A stretch of DNA of 64,000 bases from Chitinophagaceae bacterium (GTDB lineage: Bacteria; Bacteroidota; Bacteroidia; Chitinophagales; Chitinophagaceae), in contig JAHBTK010000004.1 of NCBI GenBank assembly GCA_019638625.1, positions 124,001-188,000 of the forward strand, in the 5' to 3' direction. A program made the translations under genes and the position numbers. Numbering within the stretch: the stretch's first letter is position 1; the number at the start of each line of letters is the position of its first letter. The notes under the pieces are model-generated. The model did not search any database. It had not been told where the DNA came from and saw only the letters and a list, made by a program, of their open reading frames with translations. This document shows positions 42,563 to 51,904 of the stretch, in pieces.

Positions 42563-45500
42563 TTAAAACCCTAACTGAATACCTGCCAGAAAAGTTTTCG
42601 GCTGCGGTATTTGTCCGTCGTCTATTCCCCTGTTGAATATATAAGAAGCGCCTTCCTGCACACTCACTTCCGGATCATAGCCGGTATATCGGGTGATGGT
42701 AAACAGGTTTTGAGCAGCTACATAGAACCTGATGTTCTTAAATGCACCACCTGCAATATTTACCAGTTTTGCAGAAGACAGCGTATACCCAAGCGTAATA
42801 TTTCTTAACCGGGCATAGCTGCCGTCTTCCAGCCACCAGTCTGAAGCACGTAAATTTCCGCTTGAATTGGCGTTTTGACCCAGCCTGGGCAATGATGCGT
42901 TATCCCCCTGCTGCCTCCACCTGTCTAAAATACCAGTGGTAGCATTGTGACCAGTAGCCATTACCAATGTATTGAAACGGGTAGCATTTACCAATTTCAA
43001 TCCGCTCACACCGGACAGCACAATATTCAGATCAAAATTTTTATAGTTGACCCCTGCATTGAAGCCATATACCACTTTTGGTATGGGATTACCCAGAATT
43101 TCCTGGTCGGCGGCAGTAACAACGTTATCACCATCCAGGTCTTTAAAGATGAAATCTCCGGGTAGTAACCCTTCCTGGTAGACTCCGCCGGGCGCTCTTG
43201 CGTTCAACGCATCTATTTCTGCTTGTGTGGATGCCACTTTATCCAGCCGGTATCCATAAAAAGCCCCGATCGCCGAACCTGTAGCGGTATAAGTAAATGT
43301 GGACAACTGATCGAAGGAACCTGCCTGTATAGGCGCCGCGAACTCACTTCCCAGCGACAACACCTTATTGTGGTTGAAAGCAATATTTGCGCTTACGTTA
43401 TAATCGAAATTTGCCGATACCTTGTCTGCATACCCAACCTGAAACTCAACACCGGTATTCCGGGCATCTGCGGCATTCACCGTCTTGGTTGGTTGTCCCC
43501 CGCTCAAGCCTATGCCGGTACTTCCGGGAATGGGAACCGATACCAGCAATCCGCTACTCTTTCTGCTATACCAGTCAATTGCAATATTCAGCCTGTTATT
43601 TAAAAAGCCCAGGTCTAATCCTATATCCGTCTGATCTGTCTGCTCCCATCTCAGGTTAGGGTTGGACAAAGTACTGATAGTAGTGCCGGGGCGAAATTCC
43701 TCATTGGGACCGAAAGAGTACACGAGATTCCCTGTCGGATCACCTGCAAAAGTGAGAGGACTGGTAAGGAAGTTCGGGATATTATTGTTTCCGGTACGCC
43801 CCCAGCCTACACGAAGTTTTGCATCCGTCAGAAAAGGGAGGGCAGATGCGATAAATTCTTCATTGCTGAAACGCCATGCAAAACCAGCGCCCGGGAAGTT
43901 TCCATACCGGTTGTTCGCTCCGAAATTAGATGCTCCATCACGTCTGAAACTTGCCGTAAGAATATACCTGTCGTCAAAGCTGTAGTTGAGCCTGGCAAAA
44001 TATGAAATTACGGAAGGCCTTGCATAGTTGAACCCTGACCCGTTTACTGTCTGGCTGGGTGATACGCTTATATTTTGGATATTGTCATTGGGAATATTGG
44101 AGCCCAGCCCGCTCAGGCGGGACCAATTACCCGCGTCCAGGTAACTGTTACCCAGGGTAGCTGATATGGTATGCAGCCCAAAGCGGGTATCGTAGGAGAA
44201 ATAGTTTTCAAAAGTATAATGAGAATAATCATTGTACTCCAATGTTGCCTGCCGGGCATAGGTGAGGTTATTAGATGCGGTAAACGGATATTGATATCCC
44301 GTATTCCTTCCACCCCCGATAGCGGCCGATATCTGCGACCTGAACTTCAGTCCGCGTAAAATACTCACTTCGCCAAAGAGCTGGGGGAAAAAAACGTATT
44401 CTTTTCTTTTTTGATCATTTACATTAATTGACAACAACGGGTTGTCAACATTACTGAAATCATCCACATTCGTTACGTTAGAATAACCTCCCAAAACAGT
44501 TTCATCATAGATTGGCTTATACGGTGCATACCCTACAGCTCTTATTAAATTCGTCATTACCCCATTGGTATTGGTTTGCCTGATATTCAATGTTTGCCCG
44601 AACTTAAACCTGCCCAATGTTTCTTCCAGGGAAAAACGCGCATTCAATCTTTTATTTGTGAGGTTTTTGATAGTAGATTGCTGCGTAATATATCCTACGG
44701 ACATACTGTAGATCACTTTTTCGCTTCCGCCACTGATATTCACATTGTTTTCCGAAACCAGTCCTTTCTGCAAAACCTGCTTTTGCCAGTCGTTCCTGTC
44801 TACAAGCACATCCGGAGTATTAAACTTGGCCGGTAATGCAGTGTTAATTGTTGCCGCGAAATCTCTCAGAGCATCTACATATTGTGCGGCATTCAGTACA
44901 TCCAGTTGCCGCCAGGCCTGCGCCAACCCCCACTGGGATGTTACAGATACCCGGGGTGCGCCTGAGCGTCCCCTTTTGGTGGTAACAATCACAACACCGT
45001 TTGCAGCCGCAGCCCCGTAAATGGCAGTGGAAGAAGCATCCTTTAATACGGTAATATTGTCGATATCCAAAGAACTTAAGCTGTTGAACAGGTTCTTATC
45101 GCCCTGTATGCCATCTATCACATATAACGGTTCTACACTTGTGAAAGAACCCGTACCCCGCACAATAATCTGCGCATCTGCACCGGGTGCTCCGTTAGAC
45201 TGAACGACCTGCACACCGGCCGCCTTACCGATCAATAGCTGAGAAGGGTTGGTAGAAGTATTCGCTCCGGCTTCCTTTGCGTTGACAACACTTACAGCTC
45301 CTGCTACTTCTTTGCGTTTTGCGGTTCCGTAGCCGATCACCACCACTTCATCAAGTCCTGTTGCAGCAGGCTCCAGCAAAACGGATATCGCCTGGTCTGT
45401 ACTTCTGACAACTATCTCCTTTTCGATATATCCTACATAGGATACCACCAGGATCGTGTTGATCCCGGGAATGACAATAGAAAAATTTCCTGTTTCATTG

Positions 45501-45679
45501 GTGAGCGCCGAAACAGCGCTTCCTTTGACCTGCACAGTGGCGCCTGAAAGCGGCGTTCCATCCGGATCCGTCACTTTTCCGTGTACGGTTGAGCTTTGTG
45601 CTAAAGCCTGCTGAATGGAAAGGATACTAAGCAATAGTACCATTACAAGCATGGACGCAATTGTTAATTTTGTTCTCAT
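42563..45679 (-). CDS. SusC/RagA-family TonB-linked outer-membrane protein (second pair)
   Basis: 1038 residues. After the signal peptide (ending QQALAQS, about residue 29) comes a CarboxypepD_reg-like domain (VHGKVTDPDGTPLSGATVQV, about residues 32-51). A plug follows with DEVVVIGYGTAKRKEVAGAV and the VTTKRGRSGAPRVSVT motif near residue 240, then a large barrel ending KTFLAGIQLGF. The family signature is VIGYGT near the plug start. It imports oligosaccharide with its SusD partner. Pairing two different SusCD sets in one locus suggests uptake of products that differ in length or decoration. Confidence 0.96.
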   Translation of the reverse strand: MRTKLTIASMLVMVLLLSILSIQQALAQSSTVHGKVTDPDGTPLSGATVQVKGSAVSALTNETGNFSIVIPGINTILVVSYVGYIEKEIVVRSTDQAISVLLEPAATGLDEVVVIGYGTAKRKEVAGAVSVVNAKEAGANTSTNPSQLLIGKAAGVQVVQSNGAPGADAQIIVRGTGSFTSVEPLYVIDGIQGDKNLFNSLSSLDIDNITVLKDASSTAIYGAAAANGVVIVTTKRGRSGAPRVSVTSQWGLAQAWRQLDVLNAAQYVDALRDFAATINTALPAKFNTPDVLVDRNDWQKQVLQKGLVSENNVNISGGSEKVIYSMSVGYITQQSTIKNLTNKRLNARFSLEETLGRFKFGQTLNIRQTNTNGVMTNLIRAVGYAPYKPIYDETVLGGYSNVTNVDDFSNVDNPLLSINVNDQKRKEYVFFPQLFGEVSILRGLKFRSQISAAIGGGRNTGYQYPFTASNNLTYARQATLEYNDYSHYTFENYFSYDTRFGLHTISATLGNSYLDAGNWSRLSGLGSNIPNDNIQNISVSPSQTVNGSGFNYARPSVISYFARLNYSFDDRYILTASFRRDGASNFGANNRYGNFPGAGFAWRFSNEEFIASALPFLTDAKLRVGWGRTGNNNIPNFLTSPLTFAGDPTGNLVYSFGPNEEFRPGTTISTLSNPNLRWEQTDQTDIGLDLGFLNNRLNIAIDWYSRKSSGLLVSVPIPGSTGIGLSGGQPTKTVNAADARNTGVEFQVGYADKVSANFDYNVSANIAFNHNKVLSLGSEFAAPIQAGSFDQLSTFTYTATGSAIGAFYGYRLDKVASTQAEIDALNARAPGGVYQEGLLPGDFIFKDLDGDNVVTAADQEILGNPIPKVVYGFNAGVNYKNFDLNIVLSGVSGLKLVNATRFNTLVMATGHNATTGILDRWRQQGDNASLPRLGQNANSSGNLRASDWWLEDGSYARLRNITLGYTLSSAKLVNIAGGAFKNIRFYVAAQNLFTITRYTGYDPEVSVQEGASYIFNRGIDDGQIPQPKTFLAGIQLGF

Positions 45680-45779
45680 AACATTGAAAGTTTTAAAATG
45701 TTTGATGGTTTGGTTGTTCTATCATACAATTAGCTTTTCTCTTTCTGCAAAAGGTTTCGCGGGAGGGGACTGATGGAGG

Positions 45780-47501
45780 CTACGGTTGGTGATTATCTTC
45801 CAATGCACCTATGGCATATACCAGGGGCGCATTCCAGTTAATGGCAATTTCATTGGAAGCATAGGAACAATAACTGTCAACATAGGAGGTTTCTGTTTCC
45901 GTGTGCGGGTACTCACATTTATCCTGTCTTCCGGGATTAGGCCCGCCTGCCAGGTAGCCGGGAACCGGCAACCCGATACCGTCTGCGGCCGACGGACGAT
46001 GATGAATATGCATCGGCGATCGTGTACCCGACCCCGTTACAAAACAATAACCGGTTGCATTCCTGCCCAGGACATAGTCCAGGTTGGACGCCGCTGCATG
46101 CAGATATTTTTCTTCCCTGGTGAGCAGGAAGGTATGGATCAGCAACATACTTTGGTTCATAGCTACCGAATTACTGCCCCATATAAAATCCCTGGCTGAC
46201 TGTCCCATTACCGTTCTGAATGCCGGGTTACCGCCTTCCAGCAACCGGTTGGAATAAGTAATCAGTGTATCCAGTAATCTGCCTGTATTCAGCCTGCTAC
46301 CGGCAAAAGCCGACCGGTGTTTCAGGGCAGTATAATAACCCATCATATCCACTTTGTTCCAGGAAGGAATGTTTGGAGTAACCTCAGTTTTTACATTTTC
46401 GTTTTCCAGGTAACGCGTATTACCGGTGGTCACGCTCAGCTCTACCGCCGCCCAAAACCATTCATCACTGAGTTCCCTGTCGCCATAGGCACCTGTTGTT
46501 ATGGCAGGCGAAAAAGTTTTGTTCATTTCATCCTGGCGATACAAAACCGCAGGATTGTTTTCCGCCCACCCCCATGCCGACCGGGCGGCTTTCAGGCAGC
46601 TATCCGCCAGTCCCGGAAGTTGTTTTGAAAATCCGGCATACACACGGGAAGCCTGCGCCATCACAGCCGCGAAATCCAGGGTTGCAGCCGTACTCTTTTG
46701 AACAAGATACCGGGGCTCCTTAGTTACACCCGGCATCACAATACCGTCAAACTTTGCATTCGTGCATTTATGATAAACACCTCCATCAGCCGGATCCTGC
46801 ATGGTGAGCATCCATCTCAGGTTGTATAAAATTTCATCCAGGATATCCGGTATATCATTACCACTCTCAGGAATATTCAGATGCAATTTTTTATAGTATG
46901 CGGGAAAATCTTCGTAAGCAGACAACAGGGTTCCCATCGTAATGCCGCTGTTTACAATATACTTATTGTAGTCTCCTGCATCATACCATCCGCCGGGTGA
47001 TGAAACCACGGTACCGGCCGGCCGCTTATCACTGGCAGCAGAGGGATGGATCAATACACGGTCATCCGGATGACCCCCGGGACGGCTCCACAGCCCTGCA
47101 AAAGGAGCTTTCAAAGGCATGGACACCCGGTGGTAGTAATAAGATTTTATCGCCGCTTTGGATAACCCGGAAAAAGCTGCGGGGGTGATGTTGACCGGGT
47201 AGGACTGACCCCTACCATTTACCAGGATGTATGTGCCGGCTTTACTGAGGGAGGAGAAATCCGCGATACGGGTAATAGTATTTGAAAATTTTGACAGAAC
47301 AGGTTCAGAAAGTTTTCCGCTGAACACTATCTGCTTCGTCTCAGTATTCACCAGGCTGAAATCAATATCTTCACCGGGATTGGAAACGACCGCGTATTTT
47401 GCCGCTTCCGGGTAATACCCTACCTGGTTGATATGAATACCGGACTGGGCAATACAGGATTCAGATAAGGCAACAAACAATAAAACCTGTATAAGTTTCA
47501 T
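45780..47501 (-). CDS. Glycoside hydrolase family 9 endoglucanase
   Basis: 573 residues from the ATG at 47501 (another at 47507 adds two residues). A signal peptide or lipobox-like start ends near SESCIAQ. An N-terminal Ig-like CelD_N domain (GIHINQVGYYPEAAKYAVV, then TYILVNGRGQSYPVNI) precedes the (alpha/alpha)6 catalytic domain. The base pair Asp174/Asp177 lies in GGWYDAGDYNKYIVN and the general acid Glu551 in YASNEIAINWNAPLVY. RSPMHIHHRPSAADG (about residue 505) is the conserved His/Arg substrate motif. GH9 enzymes cut beta-1,4-glucan and some act on xyloglucan. It is placed between the GH-A enzyme and the second SusCD pair. Confidence 0.92.
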   Translation of the reverse strand: MKLIQVLLFVALSESCIAQSGIHINQVGYYPEAAKYAVVSNPGEDIDFSLVNTETKQIVFSGKLSEPVLSKFSNTITRIADFSSLSKAGTYILVNGRGQSYPVNITPAAFSGLSKAAIKSYYYHRVSMPLKAPFAGLWSRPGGHPDDRVLIHPSAASDKRPAGTVVSSPGGWYDAGDYNKYIVNSGITMGTLLSAYEDFPAYYKKLHLNIPESGNDIPDILDEILYNLRWMLTMQDPADGGVYHKCTNAKFDGIVMPGVTKEPRYLVQKSTAATLDFAAVMAQASRVYAGFSKQLPGLADSCLKAARSAWGWAENNPAVLYRQDEMNKTFSPAITTGAYGDRELSDEWFWAAVELSVTTGNTRYLENENVKTEVTPNIPSWNKVDMMGYYTALKHRSAFAGSRLNTGRLLDTLITYSNRLLEGGNPAFRTVMGQSARDFIWGSNSVAMNQSMLLIHTFLLTREEKYLHAAASNLDYVLGRNATGYCFVTGSGTRSPMHIHHRPSAADGIGLPVPGYLAGGPNPGRQDKCEYPHTETETSYVDSYCSYASNEIAINWNAPLVYAIGALEDNHQP

Positions 47502-47568
47502 AAGCATTTCACTGTTTTTTATCGTCATCTGCATTACGTTATACTTAACAAAATTCAGGCCGGATATG

Positions 47569-49320
47569 TCATTTCTTCTTTTCTACTACTACAAATACAA
47601 CAGACCTGGCAGGCAGGTTAAACTTCACCTGGCTTCCTACCGAAGCAGCATAAGGTGTAATAGACGCATAGTCCTGCGGACCACCCGCTACTCCCGTAGG
47701 TCCCTGGCCGTTCACAATTGTTTTCCTGGAAAATTCGCCATTATCACCCCCTCCTGTCAATGTGTACCAATAATACCTGCTGCCCGGTAAAAAATTATCA
47801 AATTCAATCCTGGCGGTGTGTGCCGTTGCCGTAGTATTGGCAATCGCGACAGCCACTTCTCCGCTGGAGAACGTGGAAGCATAACTGTAGACGCCATTGC
47901 CGTTTGTAACCGAAGAACCAACAGCCCGGTCGCCCAGCATCTTCTGAAAGAAATACAAATGGTAAAACGAAGGACGTGGTGTCCATTTACTTTCGCCGCT
48001 GGCTGCTTCCCCCTGGCTGAACATTCCATGGTCGTTACCATTCTCCCAGGCATTGGCGAGGTCCCAGCGACAAGCCATTCCAAACTTATTTTTCATCAAC
48101 TCCCCGACAACCATCACCGCATGCATACCGTTAATATGCGATACCATCTGTTGCGACCCTGTTGCAAAAATATTGTACTCTGTAAGCGCTATGGGTTTTT
48201 GCACTGCTCCATTGGCTGGAATATTCTGTTTCAGGTAATCCATCATATGGGCGGTAACCGTTGCAGGCGTAGCCAAAATTTCGGCGGCATTTGAATTGGT
48301 ATTATAAGGTGTGTAATAACTGTGCACAATATAATAGTCAGCGCTATTGGCGCTGGCGGATAACACTCCCTGGTTCCAGCTTTTATCGGTATTGGTTGCC
48401 CAGCTTGCAGGCGCCTGTTCCAACAATTGCGCCCCTATATAAATCGTTGCGCCTGTTTCCTGGGCAGCCTTTCGCATGGAGTCGGCGAACACTTTAAAAT
48501 GTGCGCCGTAAAGAGCCCCGGTGATGATCTCCGGTTGTCCGTCTTTATTGTTGCTTATGTCGATACGATTCCCTGCCTGCCAGGTGCCGTTACTTTCATT
48601 CCCTATTTCCCAGTACCGGGTTCGTCCGTTATCGTAGCGTACCCACTCAGCCGCCAGGTGAGCAGCCGCTGCTACCGGGTCATCGCCGGTTCCATATCGC
48701 GCATACCCGTAGTTAATTGTGATCACCCCTTCGCTACCGGTTTGCTGCAACATCGCATAATAGTTGTCGGTAGACAGTGTCCAGTAGTCACTATTCTTTC
48801 CAAACCAATACCCGGCGTCCATTTCATTACCGGAGCCGCCATCGATCAGTTTCTCCGGCGCATCCGCGGGAGCTTCGCCCGGTGCGGCATTCCAGAAAAA
48901 GACGCTGCTGAGGTTTCCACCGGGGAAGCGCAGCAATCCCGGTGCCAGGTTTTTGAGATGATTGATCAATACCGGCTGATCCACCATCTGGCTCATATAA
49001 GTATTGGCATTGTTTCCAAACAAAGCAGGTGAAATTTTTGTAATAATATTATTATGATCAACTTTCACAATTACATTTCCGTAGGACGGGGTTGTTCCGG
49101 TACTGAATGACGAAGGGACGGTAAAGGTTTTCTCCTGCCAGTCATCCAGGAAAAAGCCGATGGTATTCGCAAGCGGCGGATCAACCGCCGGCGGAATGAT
49201 CACCGTTGTATCTCCCGGCGGCTCATCAGGTGGCGCCACCGTTTTGGCTTTTTTGCAGGAGAAGGCCAGTATACCTATTACCAGGTACAAAGAAAATTTA
49301 TTCCTGTTGACAGCTTCCAT
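47569..49320 (-). CDS. Clan GH-A lipoprotein hydrolase (GH44/GH51-like)
   Basis: 583 residues from the ATG at 49320, where a lipoprotein signal begins (VIGILAFSCKKAKT, Cys near residue 18); the frame is open to 49380. After a Pro-rich linker comes a TIM barrel: LRFPGGNLSSVFFWNA (about residues 132-147), acid/base Glu in RYWEIGNESNGTW, nucleophile Glu in IALTEYNIFATG. A beta-sandwich ends the protein. The PGGN and GNES motifs resemble GH51 arabinofuranosidases and GH44 endoglucanases/xyloglucanases; I cannot decide between these or a related family. Surface anchoring fits the first cut of the polysaccharide or removal of side chains. Confidence 0.72.
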   Translation of the reverse strand: MEAVNRNKFSLYLVIGILAFSCKKAKTVAPPDEPPGDTTVIIPPAVDPPLANTIGFFLDDWQEKTFTVPSSFSTGTTPSYGNVIVKVDHNNIITKISPALFGNNANTYMSQMVDQPVLINHLKNLAPGLLRFPGGNLSSVFFWNAAPGEAPADAPEKLIDGGSGNEMDAGYWFGKNSDYWTLSTDNYYAMLQQTGSEGVITINYGYARYGTGDDPVAAAAHLAAEWVRYDNGRTRYWEIGNESNGTWQAGNRIDISNNKDGQPEIITGALYGAHFKVFADSMRKAAQETGATIYIGAQLLEQAPASWATNTDKSWNQGVLSASANSADYYIVHSYYTPYNTNSNAAEILATPATVTAHMMDYLKQNIPANGAVQKPIALTEYNIFATGSQQMVSHINGMHAVMVVGELMKNKFGMACRWDLANAWENGNDHGMFSQGEAASGESKWTPRPSFYHLYFFQKMLGDRAVGSSVTNGNGVYSYASTFSSGEVAVAIANTTATAHTARIEFDNFLPGSRYYWYTLTGGGDNGEFSRKTIVNGQGPTGVAGGPQDYASITPYAASVGSQVKFNLPARSVVFVVVEKKK

Positions 49321-49392
49321 TGTTTTCAAGTAGCATTTGAAAATAGGGACCTGCGATGTCGCAGAGTCCCCGTATAACACGCAGATAAAAAG

Positions 49393-50685
49393 TTATCGCA
49401 AGCCGATATGATCCATATATATGGTACCGCTCCAGCCCCTGTCCTGCAATGTAAATTCATTGATGGTTCCCGGGGAGCCTATATCTGAAAGCGGAACGAG
49501 ATATTCCGTCCATTCCCCTTCAACAATCGTAACTCTTTTCTCGTTTCCCGCGATCAACACATTCAGTTCCTTTCCACCGGTGCCGCCGGTGCCAAATATT
49601 GAGAATACAATATGCGACCTGCCGGCGGTAGGAGAGTTTCCTCCTCCCAGTTGTAACGCGCCCCCCCAATCTCCGGCAAGATTTACTTTGATGGCTCTAT
49701 CTCCATCCCTGACGTTATCGCTGTTGTCAATGTCTGAGTTGCCGCCTCCCCAGCCTCCCCATTTCTGCCAGCCGTTTGCCAGAGCATCATCATAAAACGC
49801 AAGGGCCAACGGAGCTAACGGAGGTAACCCGCCAAGTAATTCCAGCGCCACGGCTGATTCTACCAATACTCCCGAATAAGGCACCAGCGTAATCGTCCCT
49901 TTATTCGCATCTTCCGGAATGGTTATCACAATTTCTGTTGCTGATCTGCTCACAAAATCCGAGACAGGCGCTGTTAGTCCTTTAAATAAAACTCCGGCTA
50001 CAAGATCAAGGTCTTCCCCTGTTATGGTCAGGTCCTCTCCGCGATCGATGGGGTTGGGCGAAAATGTTGTTAACACAGGAAGTTTTAATTCCAACTCTTC
50101 CTCCGATTCAATCATCAAAGGCTCTGTGCCACCCGTAGAAAATACCAGTTTGCCGGTCTGTGCTTCCAGCGGAACCCGCACAACAAGCTCGGTAAGTGAT
50201 TTACTTACAAACTCCAGTTCGGTAACTACTACATCTCTTTCAAACCGGATTTCATTTATCCAGTTCATATATTGCCCCTTCAGCGTAATATTGTCACCGG
50301 GTTTCGCCGTCAATGGCATTTCTGTAATTACCACGGGTACTTCAAAATTGATGGTAGCTACCGAGGTGATATCTCCTTGTGGGGTTTTTAATACTATTTT
50401 TCCAGAACCTGCTTCCTGGGGTACGGTGATGATAATTCTCTCCGCGGTCTGAGATTTGAAGCCGTTTTTTTCTATCGTCACATTCACCATTTCTACGGCA
50501 GTTACCTTGTCCAGGTTATTCCCGATGATAGCGATGTCTTCACCGTGCTGCACGCCGGCAGGTCCGAAACTTAATAATTCGATCAGATCGGATTTGTTAT
50601 TATTTTCTTTTTGACATGACACCAGGCTCACCAACAATATCACCACTGTTGCATAAAGCAAGGGCTGATTTTTTATCCATTTCAT
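49393..50685 (-). CDS. IPT/TIG-domain surface lipoprotein, probably glycan-binding
   Basis: 430 residues from the ATG at 50685 (lipoprotein signal ending LVSLVSCQKENN). Three consecutive IPT/TIG Ig-like domains are visible by their repeated pattern: AGVQHGEDIAIIGNNLDKVT, KPGDNITLKGQYMNWINEI and IDRGEDLTITGEDLDLVAG, each about 85-90 residues. The C-terminal 150 residues (WQKWGGWGGGNSDIDNSDNV onward) resemble a carbohydrate-binding beta sandwich. The sequence and place in the locus match surface glycan-binding proteins that help SusD trap polysaccharide. Confidence 0.82.
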   Translation of the reverse strand: MKWIKNQPLLYATVVILLVSLVSCQKENNNKSDLIELLSFGPAGVQHGEDIAIIGNNLDKVTAVEMVNVTIEKNGFKSQTAERIIITVPQEAGSGKIVLKTPQGDITSVATINFEVPVVITEMPLTAKPGDNITLKGQYMNWINEIRFERDVVVTELEFVSKSLTELVVRVPLEAQTGKLVFSTGGTEPLMIESEEELELKLPVLTTFSPNPIDRGEDLTITGEDLDLVAGVLFKGLTAPVSDFVSRSATEIVITIPEDANKGTITLVPYSGVLVESAVALELLGGLPPLAPLALAFYDDALANGWQKWGGWGGGNSDIDNSDNVRDGDRAIKVNLAGDWGGALQLGGGNSPTAGRSHIVFSIFGTGGTGGKELNVLIAGNEKRVTIVEGEWTEYLVPLSDIGSPGTINEFTLQDRGWSGTIYMDHIGLR

Positions 50686-50741
50686 TGTTGAAAAATTTTG
50701 AAAAGAGCTGATCACTGATGAGTCAACCAGCTCTTCGTTAT

Positions 50742-51884
50742 TTATTTAAGTACCTTGGGAACTACCCTGAAATTGTCAAAAGACACATCGCAATCAAGGT
50801 CGCCGGGTCCATGGAGGAGAATTCTTGAATAGTAACCGTTGGCACTAACCGTTAACGGCGTACCATAACTGCCCGCTACTTCTTCAAACGGGATGGCTAC
50901 TGTTTGCCATTCTCCGTGTGTATCAAACGGGGGCGCCCATACGTACTGGTCGTTAAAAAACCCGTTTGCCAGTCCGACATTAAACCGGATATTATGATTG
51001 TCATATGGCTTACGGGTATTCACTTCAAATTTCAGGTAATACCCTTCCGGCTTTAAAATGGCTTCATCCGGAATGTTCTTACTGATATCGCCCATAGCAT
51101 CGGGTGGTCCCCCGGCGGCTTCTACCCATCCCCAGCTATTCAACTGCTGGCTGACCCGGATATAATTACCGTTAATGGCAGGAGGGTCGTCCGGTCCCGG
51201 CGAAGACACAACGAAACCCGATCCCCACCAACCGATGTGCGGATCGCTGCCGATAAAAATATTCCGGTTGTCCCTGAACCAGAAGTCAGATACCGTTTCT
51301 CCAAAATTGGTAGTAATGGTTACCGGCCCGGGCTCAGCGCCGGCGGGTACCGTCACACTCATAAGATTATCCTCCAGTCCGACCACTTCTCCTTCCACTC
51401 CACCGGTGAAAGTAACCTTTACGGGCGCATAGAAATAGTTGCCCCGTATCACCGCGGTTCCTCCTTCCGCCACATATTCGCAATTCATACTGGTGATCAA
51501 CGGCTCGCTTATTTCCACCGTAAAGTCGTGTACCAGTTCTTTGCCATTTGAAAAAAGGATCCTCATCTTGTTGGTTATCTCAATGGGTATCTGGCTGGGC
51601 ACACTCACGAGTATGGTAGTACTGGTGATATATGTTGGTGTAAGGAACGCCCTTTGATCGTTGAACCATATCTCCGACGCATTCTGCAGATTCTCCCCTA
51701 CTATGGCTATGAGGTTGCTTTGATAAGCCCCCACCAGCAGGGAGTCCTTAGCCTCGGGACTGGTGATCCGGATATACCGTATGCGTGGCTCCCCGTTGTT
51801 GGGAAGGTTGTTTTTTTCACAAGAGGTGAAGAAACCTGCCACCACAGTAATAACCAGGATGATACTATATTGTATTGTTTTCAT
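50742..51884 (-). CDS. Surface glycan-binding lipoprotein (SGBP-B type)
   Basis: 380 residues with a lipoprotein signal ending GFFTSCEKNNL (Cys near residue 22). Two IPT/TIG domains (about residues 30-210) precede a C-terminal glycan-binding domain (about 215-375) with aromatic-rich GSDPHIGWWGSGFVV, NSWGWVEAAGGPP and DQYVWAPPFDTHGEWQTV. This last domain has the look of the xyloglucan-binding domain of Bacteroides SGBP-B proteins, where exposed Trp side chains stack on the glucan. It follows susD by 20 bp. Confidence 0.85.
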   Translation of the reverse strand: MKTIQYSIILVITVVAGFFTSCEKNNLPNNGEPRIRYIRITSPEAKDSLLVGAYQSNLIAIVGENLQNASEIWFNDQRAFLTPTYITSTTILVSVPSQIPIEITNKMRILFSNGKELVHDFTVEISEPLITSMNCEYVAEGGTAVIRGNYFYAPVKVTFTGGVEGEVVGLEDNLMSVTVPAGAEPGPVTITTNFGETVSDFWFRDNRNIFIGSDPHIGWWGSGFVVSSPGPDDPPAINGNYIRVSQQLNSWGWVEAAGGPPDAMGDISKNIPDEAILKPEGYYLKFEVNTRKPYDNHNIRFNVGLANGFFNDQYVWAPPFDTHGEWQTVAIPFEEVAGSYGTPLTVSANGYYSRILLHGPGDLDCDVSFDNFRVVPKVLK

Positions 51885-51904
51885 TGTAAAAAATTTGAAA
51901 CAGG

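Noticed and set aside
44576..44836. Plus-strand frames within the SusC genes and other locus genes
   Set aside because: All are antisense to long, well-supported receptors and enzymes and lack domains.
46745..46765. GCATTCGTGCATTTA resembling the arm of the palindromic element
   Set aside because: It is ordinary coding sequence inside the GH9 gene without the partner arm or the element's ends.
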